Below, piece by piece: positions 1 through 12,797 of a stretch of 64,000 bases of DNA (its first letter is position 1; each line of letters starts with the position of its first letter). Origin of the DNA: Rhynchonema sp. JSB1_4 (lineage: Eukaryota > Nematoda > Chromadorea > Monhysterida > Xyalidae); assembly GCA_030248065.1 (NCBI GenBank), contig JASAMV010004796.1, positions 62,001 to 126,000 of the forward strand, given 5' to 3'. The notes under the pieces are model-generated. The model saw only the letters and a list, made by a program, of their open reading frames with translations, was not told the DNA's origin and did not search any database. A program made the position numbers and the translations under genes.

Positions 1-2673
1 TGCCGAAATTCACCGAAAGTGGATAATCGGGCCAAAAGTAAGGCACTCGCATGATCGAAGCCGGAACACTGATCGAATTCATCCATGGGTAATACCTAAG
101 GGCAGCAGAGGTTGTTAACGTCGTGGTTTTGACAGGTGTCGCAGTGTTCTAATTGTCTACGTTGCAAACTTCGCACAGAGATGCTTGTGTTCCATCACCA
201 CTCAGAGAGTTTTCAGGGTTTTCCCTCACCCATCAACTATAACTTGCCATGCGCCCGCATCCACATTCGCAGCCGACTTGACAAAAACGTAGCGATTGAC
301 CGGTTGACCGATTTTGCTCAACTCGCCCGTTGAAACCGACCATCGATTCACCTTTTTTTGAGGTATTTCTTCATTCTTTAATTCTTTGCTGTCGTTAGCC
401 AATTCTTTGTTGCATTACCTTATTAGCAATCGTGAAATCATCGTCTCCCTCCTCTATATCCAGCTTCTCATAATAAGCATCCAACTTTCCCTCCTCGAAT
501 ATCCAGTCCGGATATCCAATCACTTGTGCCATATTTGCGATTTTGTCCAGCGCACTCGCTTTTGCATCATCGGTCAGCCAGTTGACGCCTCTCAACATGC
601 CACGCCATGCTTGCAACAACTGAAAAATGATGATGATGATTTTCTCTTTCATTACATTCAACGCTGAAGACGAAGTATGAAACGTTACTTACGGCTTGCA
701 CCATACCATGTAACAAGTGTATATCGGAACGAGGCAACCTTCCGCCCTGCGCGAACAGATAACTGGTGGCCATTGGAAACTTTATGAGCTGTTGGTAGGC
801 GCAAGGCATTGGCTGATCGGACTTTGGCGGGTTGAGGTCTCTGCAAAGTAGTTCGCCATCATCATAGTGCCATGATCCGGCCCGCCATTTTCGCTCACTG
901 TGGTGAGTGTTTCACCATAGAGGACTGACAGCATGACATACATGTACATATGTACTTGTGAATGGCAGATTCGGGTCTCCAAATAAATTTTGATGAAAAT
1001 TCGCGCAGCTCACTTCATGGCCGATAGATGTTTTGACTGGCCGTCCACAAAACTGAACATCATCAGATTCTGCATTGTGCGTCGTGTTTCATTTCCACGC
1101 ATTTCGTTGATAAAATCGAGGGCTCGTGCGTCAACGGACACTTTGTTTCCGAACACGGAGAGATAATCTGGGAATCGAAAATACACGACAAAAAGTAGCC
1201 AAGCTGTGCACTCGCACTGAACATGTACTGGTGCACCTCCTGTGAAAGTCTGTGAAACCTCAGCACGAAGCCGGCAAGCAGCAAATAACTATTGTAGTTC
1301 ACATTTGACTGTATTGATCTAAACACTTTGGCTACCAAACAAAGTTGGTCACAATCAACCCCTCTTCCCTCAACCTGTATTGTTTTTGGCAATTGCAATC
1401 ATAAACCGTGGCCAATTTATATTTGGCCAATTTACAACCAGATCCGTGACCGTCATCAAGTTATACGTTTGAAAAAATTTCTTCACAGTCTGCAAAGGAA
1501 ACAGATTACAAGTAATTTTAAAAAATGTAAAATAAGCAACTCATAGTATACCATCGTATTCTCGTGGTTCCATTTCCACCATTTAATCCAAATGTCAGCA
1601 ATTTGATTTGCATCTGCGTCAATCACTTCTTCTTTTACGTTGCTCGAGTTACCGTATAATCTGTTTTATTCATGTGCATGAATCAAAGTTTTGTATTCGA
1701 ATCCGTTCTTCACAAACAAACAAATGTGCAAAAGCTCACCTGGTGACGTAGTCTTTGTACAATTGGACGAGCGCGTGCCGTGCTCCATTCAGCTGTTCAT
1801 CGGTCTGGGGAAACGCTGTTTCAAGCATGTCTTGACGTGCGGCGTGCACAAGCAAGATCTTGCCTGCAAACAAACTATCAATTTATCAATAAATTTATTT
1901 GTTAGAATATATCCAACGCACCATCAATGGGCATGGTGCTTGTGAGAAAGAAGGCATTGTGATTGTATTCTGTCAGCAGTTGGCCAGCATAGGCCCATAG
2001 ATTGTTGACCTGATCACGTGACCATGATGGTGTCGCGGTCGGCCAGCCACCGAGTTCGTTTATGGCTTCGCGAACCTATAGTTATTGAAACATCAACCTA
2101 GTATGTCAAAGAAATAGGGCAACATAATAATACAGCGTGGTGCACCAGGTCATCATCAGTCCGAATAAACAGATGGTAATCAGAACCTTCTGCAGTTGCT
2201 GCACAGCGTTTGGATCCACCGGTTTTACACAACTGTCGTACAGAAGTTTCATTTTCACCAGGGCTTTTGGCGTTTTGGGGTCATCGGTCTGAAATGTGCT
2301 ACTTTTTCCACAGAACAGAAAGTTATCCAAAAAGCTGAACAAACGAACTTTAATTTCGTTCTTGAGAGCGGCGTCAATTTTAAAGTACGTATCCAACATC
2401 AGCGTCGTCAGTTGATTAAACTTTACAAAACAGACTCAATCATTGCAACATTTTTTCACATTTTCAAAAAAAAATCAACAGATTCAAGCACACGAACTGT
2501 GTTGTTTCTCATATTGCCACAGGCAAAGTCGAAGAAATTATCACACGGATCAACCGACAAGTCCATATAGGCTGAGAGCATCCGTGCAGCCAGCTCGTAG
2601 GCATTAGTGTCATTGTCACGCACTGAAGAGGCCGGGCTCACCACACTCACAAATACAACGACGGGCAACAGAC
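1..2673 (-). CDS. M13 family zinc metallopeptidase (neprilysin/ECE-like), 3' part cut by window edge
   Basis: M13 enzymes are type II membrane ectopeptidases that cut small extracellular peptides. Exons read on the minus strand: 2498-2673, 2349-2420, 2187-2288, 1922-2075, 1740-1863, 1218-1318, 1014-1167, 694-840, 419-619 and 1-95. Exon phases I checked join in frame. The first exon holds a hydrophobic stretch (LLPVVVFVSVVSP) followed by the family's SVDPCDNFFDFACGN motif. Later come LGGWP, the NYNSYLLLAGFVLRF segment, IGYPDWI, and NSISVPASIMRVPYF just before the edge. The HExxH and ExxxD zinc motifs should lie in the next exons, beyond base 1, so catalytic competence cannot be judged. The true first exon with the cytoplasmic tail and start codon was not identified upstream of 2673. 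Intron sizes are 50-380 bases. Which M13 subgroup it belongs to is unknown. Confidence 0.9.
2138..2160 (+). repeat. Dispersed short repeat (GGTGCACCAGG-type), copy 1
   Basis: Reads ggtgcaccaggtcatcatca and onward inside an intron of the M13 gene. Four other copies are at 5963, 7121, 50655 and 59618, all in introns and all in the same orientation on the + strand. Confidence 0.6.
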
Positions 2674-2771
2674 CTGTAAGGACGGTGTTCGTATAGTACA
2701 GTCTACAGTGTAATACCAGACCAGGGACACCGACTGAAGTCTGCCTCTACGCATGCAGTGAACACCTTTAA

Positions 2772-3272
2772 GATGGAATTATAGTTGGGTCGCGACCACA
2801 ATTTTTGGGCGCAACGACCCGCCGACCATTGTGGTCGCTAACACCCTGTTATAGTTGAGCGCGACCAACTATAACTGGGTGTCGACGACCTCAGGCTGCG
2901 GCCTGCTACGACCACCAAAAGTGGTCGCGACCACGAGTTGAAAAATTTCAACTTTGCAAGTGGTCGTCGGCTATCAAATCGATATGCATTGCCGGTATTT
3001 CAGTCGTAACAGAATTCCTGGTTTTTTATAATTTTTTTCTGACCAAAACAAGCCGTTATCAGCTGCCAGAGTTCATGCAGCCGGGATGTCTAAGCCTCGG
3101 GGCCAGGGCCCTTCTATTTTTTCATTTTCTCTTTCAATTCGTTGCGACCAGCTGCGACCACGCGCCCAAACGACCATGCGACTTGGCGCATAAAACCAAC
3201 GCAAGATTTGGGCGCTTGGTCGTTGACGACCTTTTCGGCGCAACAGGTCGTCGACCAACTATGATTCCACCT
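2772..3272. mobile_element. TTAA-flanked inverted-repeat element 1 (MITE)
   Basis: The ends match as inverted repeats: gatggaattatagttg at the left and, reversed, ggtggaatcatagttg at the right. TTAA lies on both sides (2768-2771 and 3273-3276). The interior is built of words such as ggtcgcgacc and ggtcgtcgac and codes for nothing I recognise. TTAA duplication is typical of the piggyBac superfamily, so a non-autonomous piggyBac-like element is inferred. The right TTAA is shared with the next element. Confidence 0.8.
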
Positions 3273-3276
3273 TTAA

Positions 3277-3779
3277 AGGGCTCGGGACATACTTAACTGA
3301 TAGAAGGGTAGCAGGGCATGTTTTGAAAAGTACTCTGAGAGTGCATGTCATGTACATGGTTTGAATTCCTGGGACCGTTCCTATATTTTGGGATAAGGAC
3401 TTTTCGTTCCAGAAAATGGTGAATTTTTTCAAATCATGAACGGCCGGCGTAAAACCCCAATTGTACCAGAAATCAAATCTTACACGACGAAGAACACAGT
3501 TGCGTCTGGCTAACTTATAATTATAATTGAAATGGCTCGAACGGTTTCTTCACTCGGCGAAGGTACGAAACGTTCCAAAAATCGACCAAAATTTTTGAAA
3601 GTAAAAGTTGTCCCTAAATTTTGAGGCCGTTCTTCTATGTGCTGAGACGAAAATACAGTAGAAATATATAGAGCATGATCGAAAGTACCAAGAAACAAGG
3701 TTTTTAAATTTTGCAAGTTATGGATAGCCACGTGACGAGCATGCCCTGCCAGCCTTCTATCAGTTATGTCCCGAGTCCT
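3277..3779. mobile_element. TTAA-flanked inverted-repeat element 2 (MITE)
   Basis: Left end agggctcgggacata and right end tatgtcccgagtcct are inverted repeats between TTAA at 3273-3276 and 3780-3783. Subterminal matches (gatagaagggtagcagggca against its complement) extend the arms to about 50 bases. The same family occurs at 54364-56687, with the same terminal 15-mer and shared internal words such as cttttcgttccagaaaa. No transposase reading frame is visible. Confidence 0.82.
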
Positions 3780-3783
3780 TTAA

Positions 3784-4298
3784 AGGGCGTGTCTAACGTC
3801 TCCTAACCCCATGTTTTGTTAAGTGGAATTGAAAGATGTCTTCGAAAGGCCGCTGTGTGCAAAAAACCGCGACTTCTAACTCGCTAAATCGCGAAATCTT
3901 GGGGGTTACTTTTCGAATTAAATCAATTTCCGGACACAAAATTCAGACTGAGCAGACAGGAAAAGTTACGAAGCGAAACACACACAAACCAGCTTCTGTA
4001 AGTTAAATGAAACATTCATTGTGTCCACAGTCAAGCCAGCAGCCAGAGCGTTGTGTGTTGAGCGTTTACGTGCATTGTATAGGCGGCTGAGCCGCGGTTA
4101 AACATGCAATGTTTCAGTGCGCACTCAAAAGCGCCTGGAGTTTTGTGTCCGGAAATTGATTTAATTCGAAAAGTAACCCTCAATATTTCGCGATTTAGCG
4201 AGCTAGACGACGCGTTTTTTTGGACACGGCGGCCTGTCGGGGTCATCTTTCGTTTGCACCCAATAAAACACGGGGTTAGGAGACGTTAGACACACCCT
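3784..4298. mobile_element. TTAA-flanked foldback element 3
   Basis: Ends agggcgtgtctaacgtctcc (left) and agggtgtgtctaacgtctcc (right, reversed) are followed by further complementarity into the interior, including aattgatttaattcg against its complement. The element can therefore fold into a long hairpin. TTAA lies at 3780-3783 and 4299-4302. This is a different family from the two neighbours, yet it shares its left TTAA with element 2. No coding capacity seen. Confidence 0.82.
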
Positions 4299-4302
4299 TT
4301 AA

Positions 4303-5280
4303 CTCTGGCACACGCAAAAGTAAAGGAGGCTGGATGCACCATTATTGCTTATCTTAAACGGTCGGAATGACTGAATTTCCTTCTGGGGCCTGTTCTATCC
4401 ACGTGAAAGCAAAAACAACAAAGCCAAATGCACAAAAACAACGAACCCACCAAACATTGTTTGAATCAAAACAGTCACAACTTTTCTTGAGCGCAAATTG
4501 AAACACATTGCACTTCTGTGTGATTGAATGGCGACGGGCATGCTTGACGGTTTTTTCTTATGGCAAAACCAGTTTCGTTTTTGATCGTTTAAAATAGTAT
4601 TGCGAATTGCAGGTAATGAAACCGCGCTTGTGTACACTGGTTTAAATTGATGAAACCAGCTGGTGCAAACGCTCAGCTTGCTCCGATTAAAAATAACTAA
4701 CATTTATTTTTAATTTAAAAATAAGCATTTGTGTCAATGCTAGATATGATTTGCATGTTTATCGGTGAAAACGGGTAATAAGGTGCTCGAGACTGTGAAA
4801 AAATGTCCACATCTGATGGCAGCTTGCAATGGTGTTGTGTGTCAACTGCTTCATCTCCCATTGCGAACGTCAAAGAAAACGACCTGTCATTCTAGCGTGT
4901 GATTTTGCAATTGCATTTTTTTGTGAAATATTGTTTATGCACACAATATCAAGCAGCAATAACCTTTCATTTCACACGTTGGTTGGGCAGAAAATACTGA
5001 TAATAAAAACAAATATAAAATTGTGCGAGATCTTCCAGGTGCCACTGCAAACCATTGTTGTAAGAATAATACATTTTGTGTGAAATTTGTGCAGCATTGT
5101 AGCAAAGAATGAAACTGACAATAAGAGCAGGAAAAAATTTAAAAAAATCGATCAAAAACGAAGGAAAACCATCACAATTTTCAGCAATATAGTAATAATT
5201 TCAAAAATTCTTCAAAATTTCTGTACAAATATTAGTTCGGTTGCACGCATTATCGATTGTCAATATCCATGCGTGGTGTT
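4303..5280. other. Intergenic, no gene seen
   Basis: AT-rich sequence between the TTAA elements and the 3' end of Wnt4. Reading frames are short and lack protein-family motifs or paired splice sites. The last few hundred bases probably include the Wnt4 3' untranslated region (inference). Confidence 0.5.
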
Positions 5281-8200
5281 TCATCTGCAGGTGTGCACCA
5301 TTGTCTGTTTGACGCACTCCTTGCACCTCACCTCGCAACACCAATGGAACTTGCACTCACAGCGTTCGATGACTTCAATGATTCGTGTTTCATAGCCGCG
5401 ATGGCAGCACAACAGGTCGCATCCGTCGATGCCCTGACTCGACGCATTACAGGGTCTGCCTTGTGTGCCGGGCACACCGACTACAGGGTCATGCGCACAA
5501 TAGTCGGGACTGGTGTCCAGATAGACCAGATCTGATTCGGTGGGCACTTTGAAGTTGATGTTCGTTGGCACAAGAGCGCGGCGATTGGCCGTTTTCTGGA
5601 GTCGCACCTGAATTGGAGGGGGAGGATTACGGTTGGGTTTGGGTGTGCTTTGCAGCCATTACATGATGTCGGGCAATGTTTTCACAAACTGCCGATGCAC
5701 CAGGTTATGGTCATTCGATGAGAAAAAAGGGTAACAACAGACCACACGCATGCCAAGCAAAGCATGACAAAGAAACGTTTTTCATAGTTCCATTGCTTCT
5801 AGTTCGCGGCACATTGGGTAGTTATCATGCCCATTGTTATCAAGTTGGCGAACAAAGGACGCCGTACTTTATTCAGTAATTGACTACTTCCTGGGTTCCT
5901 GCCAGTGCGCAGAAAAGCGTGACGACCACCCCGTGTCGTCCTATCTTCACAAAAGCATATTTTGCATCAGGGCATCATCAGTGCCAATACACCAGATGAT
6001 TATATGATCCCAACACGAATCTCACTCACCTCAGCAGCACCATCGAATTTCTCCTTGACGATGTCGCCGACTTCACGAAACGAAGGCATTGCGCGCCAAC
6101 AGGTCTTCAGTTCACACGAACCGGACACGCCGTGACACTTGCACTGCAGACGCATGTTCTGCTCGACGGCCTGTAGCGAGCACAACTTTGGTATTGCGGT
6201 GTCAACGTCAGAGCGTACATTAGGGAACGTGTGACACGCTAGGTTTAGACTTAATGTGCCTGGTTTTGGGCTTGGTTGGCTTGAATTATGACTCAATACT
6301 GCGTCTATAGGCGCATCATAACAACGGTGACTGCATCCCTGTGACAGCAAGATTTGAATCAATGAACAAGATGAAAGTTTTGATAAAATGTTACAGGCAT
6401 ATAAATGTTCCATTATCAATCCATAACAACCCTGATGCAGCCAGCCCCGACACACCAATCGGCCAGCATTGTTATTGTGCAGATTCATGAGCATTCGTTT
6501 GACAGGCTGACTCCTCTGTCGTTCGTGTGCGTCGACGAAACTCCGACTGAATGCAATGCCGTAGTGCACATTGTCGGAGCAACCCGACCATCTGCCAATT
6601 TGAAACATTTGTTCAAAATTATAATGCACACTTTTTTTAAAACAATACTTGTGTTCCTTTGACGAAAAAATGATTCAACCACTTTTACCAGGACTATCGG
6701 TGCTGTGATGAACAGAAACGCGGACACCCACAGCTTCAAACGCCAAGTTACGATAATTACCTAGAAGCCTATCAGCGTCACGATTATTTCTTGAAGTTCG
6801 TCATATGAGAATTCCGGCTTATCACGTATAGATGGCAAGAACTGGGCACCACTTATTGCCACATGCACCCACCTGAACCCCCTTGGCGATCGTCCCCTGA
6901 CCGATTGGTCACATCCGCATTTCTCCAATTTGCCCAAACTGCAGTCCCTTGTGACTTGTTGTGCCACACCGGCAGACGCTATTGCGTTGACGAACGCAGC
7001 CTCACGGGTGCCTGAAACGTCAAGGAAATGACGCAAGGATCGGACATGGTTCACTCGTGCAATGAAGCAAGCATGAGCGCACATGCAGTGCTTCCTCTTG
7101 GTTTCGTTTCGCTGCGTGAAGTGCACCAGAGCATCGTCAGTGCGAATGCACTAGATGCCAGTGGATGCATTGTTCAATGAATCGCGACGCAAAGGTTTGA
7201 GGAAAACTTGCTCAACGTGGGTGTGTCACTCCCGCGCAGTGCTATTAAAACCAGCCATCACCATTCGAGAGTATGCCGCCAAACGCGGTCATCGAGTCCA
7301 CAATCGAACAATTCCATCTCCTTTGCCTGAACTGCCACTGACATTCGACTATGGCCAGATGTGCGCCCACACGAACGCTGAAAGAACAGTTTTTTGTATT
7401 GTTTATTGAAAATTGCGTATTAGTGTTGTGTGCATTAGGTTGACACATGCTTACAGTGCTCGCAGCTTCCCTCGCTCCGAAGCAAAATGCTCGTCAAACT
7501 CTTGTGGTAAAAAAGACTGGGCCGTAAATTCTGAAAGTGTTTGTGAAACTTCGAGTAAGCGAGTGCTCCCAATAAAGCTACGTTCTGCCCATGTTCTGCA
7601 AGGATAATGCGTGCAAGGAATAGGAGACTCGCTTCCGAGCGGCAGTGCACCGTCTCCATTTTCTCCATTGTTTACAGGCGTCAGAAACTTTTTTCAAAGT
7701 AGCAAAGCCAAATAATTCAATCAGAACCTGTCCATGTGTTCAATATTCCGTTTGCACAATTTTATCTGTCGTTTACTCATCCCACCCACTATCGTTTTGC
7801 AGTCCTTGGGACTGAAGAATAATGTTTCGTCGCTCGTAAATGTTGTGCCGGCCATGCCGAGGGTGCTGGAAGAAACAAATGGAAATCATTTGATTGTTCC
7901 AAATACTGGTTTGTCCCCAACCCTATGCAGGTGCACTAATGGTATTTTAATAATGTCCCAAGGACAGGACATGAAGCCCTCCAGCGAGTGGTTGGCATGG
8001 TTGGCTTGCTGTGACTGGCACGACGATAAATTCTGTTCTTGAGCTCCAACGATCAACCATTTTACACAATGAGCTGGCGGAACGTTGTCGTTATATCGCT
8101 CGATGTTTATGAGATGGAGACATCGAAACCGACAGAAAATAAAAAGAAACAAAACGTCCAAAACGCACATCCAGCTAATCGTCACCGCTGGTACAAACGC

Positions 8201-8284
8201 ATCGAGTAACAACAGACCGAGTAGGAACCAGAATCGTACGTGTGCACTCCAGTACTTGTATTGTGGGATTGATGTGGTGACCAT
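5281..8284 (-). CDS. Wnt4: Wnt4-type secreted signalling ligand
   Basis: Wnt proteins are lipid-modified, cysteine-rich ligands for Frizzled receptors that pattern tissues. Exons on the minus strand: 7728-7865, 7262-7377, 6873-7011, 6456-6591, 6030-6170 and 5281-5607 (stop). All junctions I checked keep frame. Family motifs appear in order: [81 protein letters not shown], the acylation-site block [35 protein letters not shown], and a C-terminal cysteine array ending VHTCR. The SFVD and EKFDGA segments fit Wnt4 best. The 5' end is less sure: a hydrophobic leader ([19 protein letters not shown]) with ATG near 8284 in a good context is the likely signal peptide, and its splice to 7865 is unresolved. 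WntA or Wnt16 are alternatives. Several introns carry dispersed short repeats. Confidence 0.92.
5819..5840 (-). repeat. Dispersed 16-mer CAATGGGCATGATAAC, copy 1
   Basis: The 16-base word is identical at about 35706 and 60845 (there on the + strand). This copy sits in a Wnt4 intron. Confidence 0.6.
5963..5998 (+). repeat. Dispersed short repeat (CATCAGGGCATCATCAGTGC-type), copy 2
   Basis: Reads catcagggcatcatcagtgc followed by caatacaccagatg, so the repeat unit is about 36 bases. It lies in a Wnt4 intron just downstream, in gene sense, of the exon at 6030-6170. It aligns well with the copy at 7121-7157. Confidence 0.65.
7121..7157 (+). repeat. Dispersed short repeat, copy 3
   Basis: Reads gtgcaccagagcatcgtcag then tgcgaatgcactagatg. 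It matches the whole 36-base unit seen at 5963 with a few substitutions. It lies in a Wnt4 intron. Confidence 0.65.
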
Positions 8285-8329
8285 GGTCGTTGGTGTAACG
8301 TTACAGTGCTCCAATATTTCACGTTTCAA

Positions 8330-11300
8330 AAAGTGGAAATTGTGTTGAAGTGTAAAATCCGAATGCTAAGTCATGGTTGTTGAAGGGCCAGGTGTGTTTG
8401 TCGGCGTTCAAATAGTTGGAATTGAGGATGATCTGAAAAATGGTAGAAGTTCCTCAGAAACACAACTAGTTTCAGACAGATTTTCACACCACTTTTATAA
8501 ACAACAACGTTTTTCTCGAAAGAAATGGTGAACCATACATGGGTTCACACACCCACAATGTGCAAGCTTGTAAGGCTGTCAAACACACACGCTAAGCCTC
8601 AAGTGCGCACGACAATGTGAGAAAGAACACAGAGCGCGTGTATCATCATCATTTTATCAGTTCTGGTCGGTTGGCCTAAGTCAACAAGTAGCGTTACACA
8701 TCATGGGCACTGATGCAATTCGGGACACCAGGGGCTGTTTACACGTAAGACTGAATAAGGCTAAGTGGTGAAGCACGCGGAACAGTGTAGTTCCAGGTGG
8801 TAACAGATTTATGGACTTCGTTATCACAAGCGACCTGCAAACACCGGACCACTTGCTGGTGGGGCAAAGCTGGACAAATTTACGACCGGGCAAGGAATGA
8901 CAATATTGTGGTTAGAAACATTGCAAATGGCCCATACTTTTCTGAACCTGTTTTCCGGATTCTGGTGGATTTGGCTTTGCAGTATACCACCCTCCACATA
9001 GTGAATTGATCGGGACACACCATTTTGTGCACCAGATAGAAAGTTCGCCATATGGAATTCACCTCATGGCTGGTGTGTTTGGTCATCAAGGACCAAAAAA
9101 CCAGAAAGACAGCGTGAAAGCATGCATCGCTCAATTCTGATCGAAATTGAGAGTCTGCTGAAAGGAAACCGCAAAAACTGGAATGCGCCCATAAAAAATA
9201 GCCCGAACTCTTTTTCTCAGTCGCCCATGTAAACGGGGTCAACGCATTTTTATGATGTGACACATGTGCCAACCCAACCCCAGGATCGAGATAAATGAAT
9301 GCTGGGTGAACGGGAATAAGATGGAGTGGAATGCTAACATGGAGAAGATGTGGGAGCAAATTGCCTGAATTATAAGGGCAACTAGTGTTTTGGCAACAGA
9401 TTGGCAAACAATTGGCATCATAAACATTTTGTACAAAAAGAATTCTGGTCGCACTTCAACATATTCGACAAACAAACGATAAAATTCCTGACGTTCTTAT
9501 CCTCGTTTCGATTTGAGCAACCCACAGGATGGGGAGGAGACGAGGGTTCACGACGGATGAAAAATGAAGCGACGTAAATCATGTTGTCAGCAGCACACAC
9601 CCCAGGGGCACATTGGGTGCAACACGCGCACATACACACACAAGTACACCATGGGATACGGTCAGAGTGGGAATTTTGGGCATGAGAAGGCGCGGGTGCG
9701 AAAAACTAACCGCAAGGCACAGTATTTCATGTGCCTGTAGATAACCTCTTTTTCTACCGCCAGCACAAATGTGTATATTAGTTGGTAGTCAGAAGTCAAC
9801 GTTCCAAAACTGAAAAGCCCCACAATATATAGTCTCACTTGAATTTTTCGTCGCACACATTTACCAAAATTTAACCAAGATTCTCCCCGCTCTGCCCCAT
9901 TGTGACCGACGCCCATGGTGACAGATTGTATACACGCGATAATTGATGAGCGTTTTAGATCAGGCCAGGCGCCGGATCATATACGCATTTTTCATCCCCA
10001 AAAGTCTACTTGTGGGCTGTAAGTGGGAACATAACGATTGTTGGGAACCTGCCAGGGTTGCAGTTGCACTGTGGTACACAACTACCGTAACCAAAAGTAA
10101 CCGTACACAGAAAGTGAAAATTATCGAACTGCGCCTTCCTCGCCCAAGTTTGGTAAGAGGTGTCCTAACATGGGAAGTCCACATACTAAAATTATTCACA
10201 CAGGAGTCTGCAACAAGTCTACGTTGTGCTATGTTGAGGTTTACACCAAAAAGTTACCGTACCAAAGAATTGTCAGTGAGAGCTGTTGGTTTGTTGTACC
10301 AACACACAACAACGCACACAGTTGTCCTGGACGACAGTTGCACTCAATCAATGATGAAACGCGCAAGCTTGCGAAAACTGCGCAGATCTTGGGTGAAAAA
10401 AGGGAAAAGACCAGCGAAAATAAATAAGAAAGATGGAATGGAACATTTCTGACATGAAAATTTTTGGTATGGCGTGTGAAGGCGCCACACACGAACTTCC
10501 TCCCAATTTGGTGCCCGTAAAAACAACAAGAGCCCCAGGGCGATGAGGCTTTCGATTTTGCGCCTTTTAGGCAACGAGAGGCCTGGGTTTATGGTCTTTT
10601 GGTGTCGTCACGTCATATATAGATTACCGCCACAGTGCCCTAACACCCTCGAGGTACAGATGCCGGATTCCTTTTGTGTTTCATATTGGGGCCTGGGTGT
10701 GTGTAACTGCACCCTCAACCCTCTCACACGCAGGTGATCCCAAGAAAGCGGTACACCTGTATGCCCGCGGGGTGCGAATTGACGCATTACCTGGGTTGTT
10801 TGTCGGACTCCGACACCTTTTTTGATATTTATACAATTTGGGAAAATATTGCGTGACGGTGATCGATCATGTAACGCACAATAATGCACGCTTGTATAGA
10901 CGATATGACTTCTTTGGAATAGAACCGTTTTCAGCTCAATCTATTTTCAACTTTTCGGGGGTTTGTTGGCCATGTTGTGCAGCTACACTAAGATTACGGC
11001 CTTACGATTTATCCTTTGTGGCTGGTAACTTGCATGACTAATACAAAAATCAAATGAATGAATGACCAAAAGTACAATCCCCTATATATTCTCCGATACA
11101 AAAGCTCGAAAACGGAAGTCACTGTGGACCCAAACGTAATTTCTTGGCATTCTGATCACACGCGCAAACAAAACACACGCACCCGCAAATTGGCAACTTT
11201 CTCCACGCGCGTTGACATCATTCTAGAATACTGAAATCTGCGTGATAAACATTGAGGTGATTTTACGTCTTTTGGTGAAAAATGATGGCAATAGATGCCT

Positions 11301-12316
11301 TTGGAAGCACTGAAAGGCCAAAAAATGGGCTGACTTTGGATTAAATGCTATTTCCTTGTAAAATCAGGGTCAGATACCAAAAAGTTTATGTTCACCACCC
11401 TTAGTCCCCAAGGTGCTCATGTTTGGTCTGCATCGTGAAAGGTGATAACACGTGGTGCCTATCGCCGTGTCCCCCGAAAGCAATAAAGGCTTATGGGTTG
11501 GTGTTTTTAGAGTTGGCTTATATTTCCGGGTGGGCGACAGTCTGACCGACGTCAAACCAGGGGTGGGAAATGGCCTTGCAAGAAACTTGGGTGCACCACA
11601 GCAGCTTTTATTTATTGCAGTTTAGTCGTAAAATGTAGCATTTAAAAAAATTGTACCCAGCTAACGTTGGCCGCGTGACCCAAAGACAATACTATTCGAT
11701 ATAATGCATGCCACTTGAGTACGCGACACACGTAACAAACATAAACGGCGGCAAACGTTGTGGAGCTCAAGTCCAAGATGGACTCTCACTGTTTTTCTTG
11801 AACCATCGTTCCTCCGGTATTTTTGTTCTTCAAAAGTTTCTTTGTCATGTGTGTATAGATGGGTGTGATTATGACACAACTCCATTTGAAAACAAACAAA
11901 GAGTCATGCCATTAAAAAGCTCACACTGCGCGACCACTTTTTTTAGTGTGGTACCAAACTTCCTTGGCCAACTTTGTACCGACTTACATATCAGGTACAC
12001 CTAGAGAGTAGAGAGCAAAAGTTAATTTGAGCTCCCAGAAGTAAATGTGCCACAAAGTTTATGCCAGTAGTGCTCAGTTATTTGACCTTGTTAAATGAGG
12101 CTTGCAATTAACAACTTGTTCTGGTTTTCCTTGGAACATTCTGATGGCATCTATTTTTGAATTCGAGTTTTGCTCACCATTGACAAATCGTGTCATGTTG
12201 CTGAATAACAGTACTCGGATACCATGCTAATACATCTCTTTCCATTCTTGATAAATAGAATCTATCTTCCAGCTCCAAAAGCTTACCCTCTGATTGATGT
12301 CAGGATTAAAAACAAC
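8330..12316. other. Intergenic, no confident gene
   Basis: About 4 kb without an assignable gene. The longest frame (9943-10452, +) has no family motif and is probably chance. A word cagtgtagttcc near 8785 resembles the end of the hAT-like elements at 36671 and 38069 and may be a remnant. The sequence is otherwise mixed and unique-looking. Confidence 0.45.
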
Positions 12317-12318
12317 TA

Positions 12319-12795
12319 CCGGAGTTTCAACTTAAAGCCCACCCGCCCCCCCCCCCCCCCCGAATGGAGCTCTCGTGGGCTCTAAGTGATAATGTTCCAC
12401 TTAAAGCCCCTAGGGGTCTAATTGGATTTATTTTTTCTGGATAATCGATTTTTTATCCTACAGTGAACTTGCCAGGAAAGTTCAAATTAGTGGATCAGGG
12501 ACTAAAATGCGACACTTTTCTGTTTTTTTGGGTTGTTTTGCCATGTTTAGATGAAGGTCCTTATAATCAGGTTCAAATATGGTATCAGAATGTCAAAATG
12601 CCGCCCTCAAGTGCCTCCACTGACACTGCTGACAACACCCAGTTTTTCGCTTACAGCCCCCGAGCGCTGCAAGTACGGAAACGTTTCCACTTGAAGTCCC
12701 GGAAGCTCCAACTGATTTTTTTCTTTTTGGTCGGAGTGCCCATTTCCCATCACCTTTCGCATAGAGCCCCCGGGGCTTTAAGTGGAAAACTCCGG
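12319..12795. mobile_element. TA-flanked inverted-repeat element (mariner-like MITE)
   Basis: Left end ccggagtttcaacttaaagc and right end, reversed, ccggagttttccacttaaag form the inverted repeats. TA flanks both sides (12317-12318, 12796-12797). The word acttaaagccc and its complement recur inside, and there is a run of about 17 C near 12345. TA duplication suggests the Tc1/mariner superfamily (inference). Confidence 0.7.
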
Positions 12796-12797
12796 TA

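Noticed and set aside
8316..8430. Exon-like block after a good acceptor (cttctaccatttttcag) on the minus strand, reading NSNYLNADKHTWPFNNH
   Set aside because: Ends in a stop and has no donor or partner exon that joins Wnt4; not enough to call.
9943..10452. 169-codon open frame on the + strand
   Set aside because: No family motif, overlapping open frames on the other strand, no splice context; likely chance.
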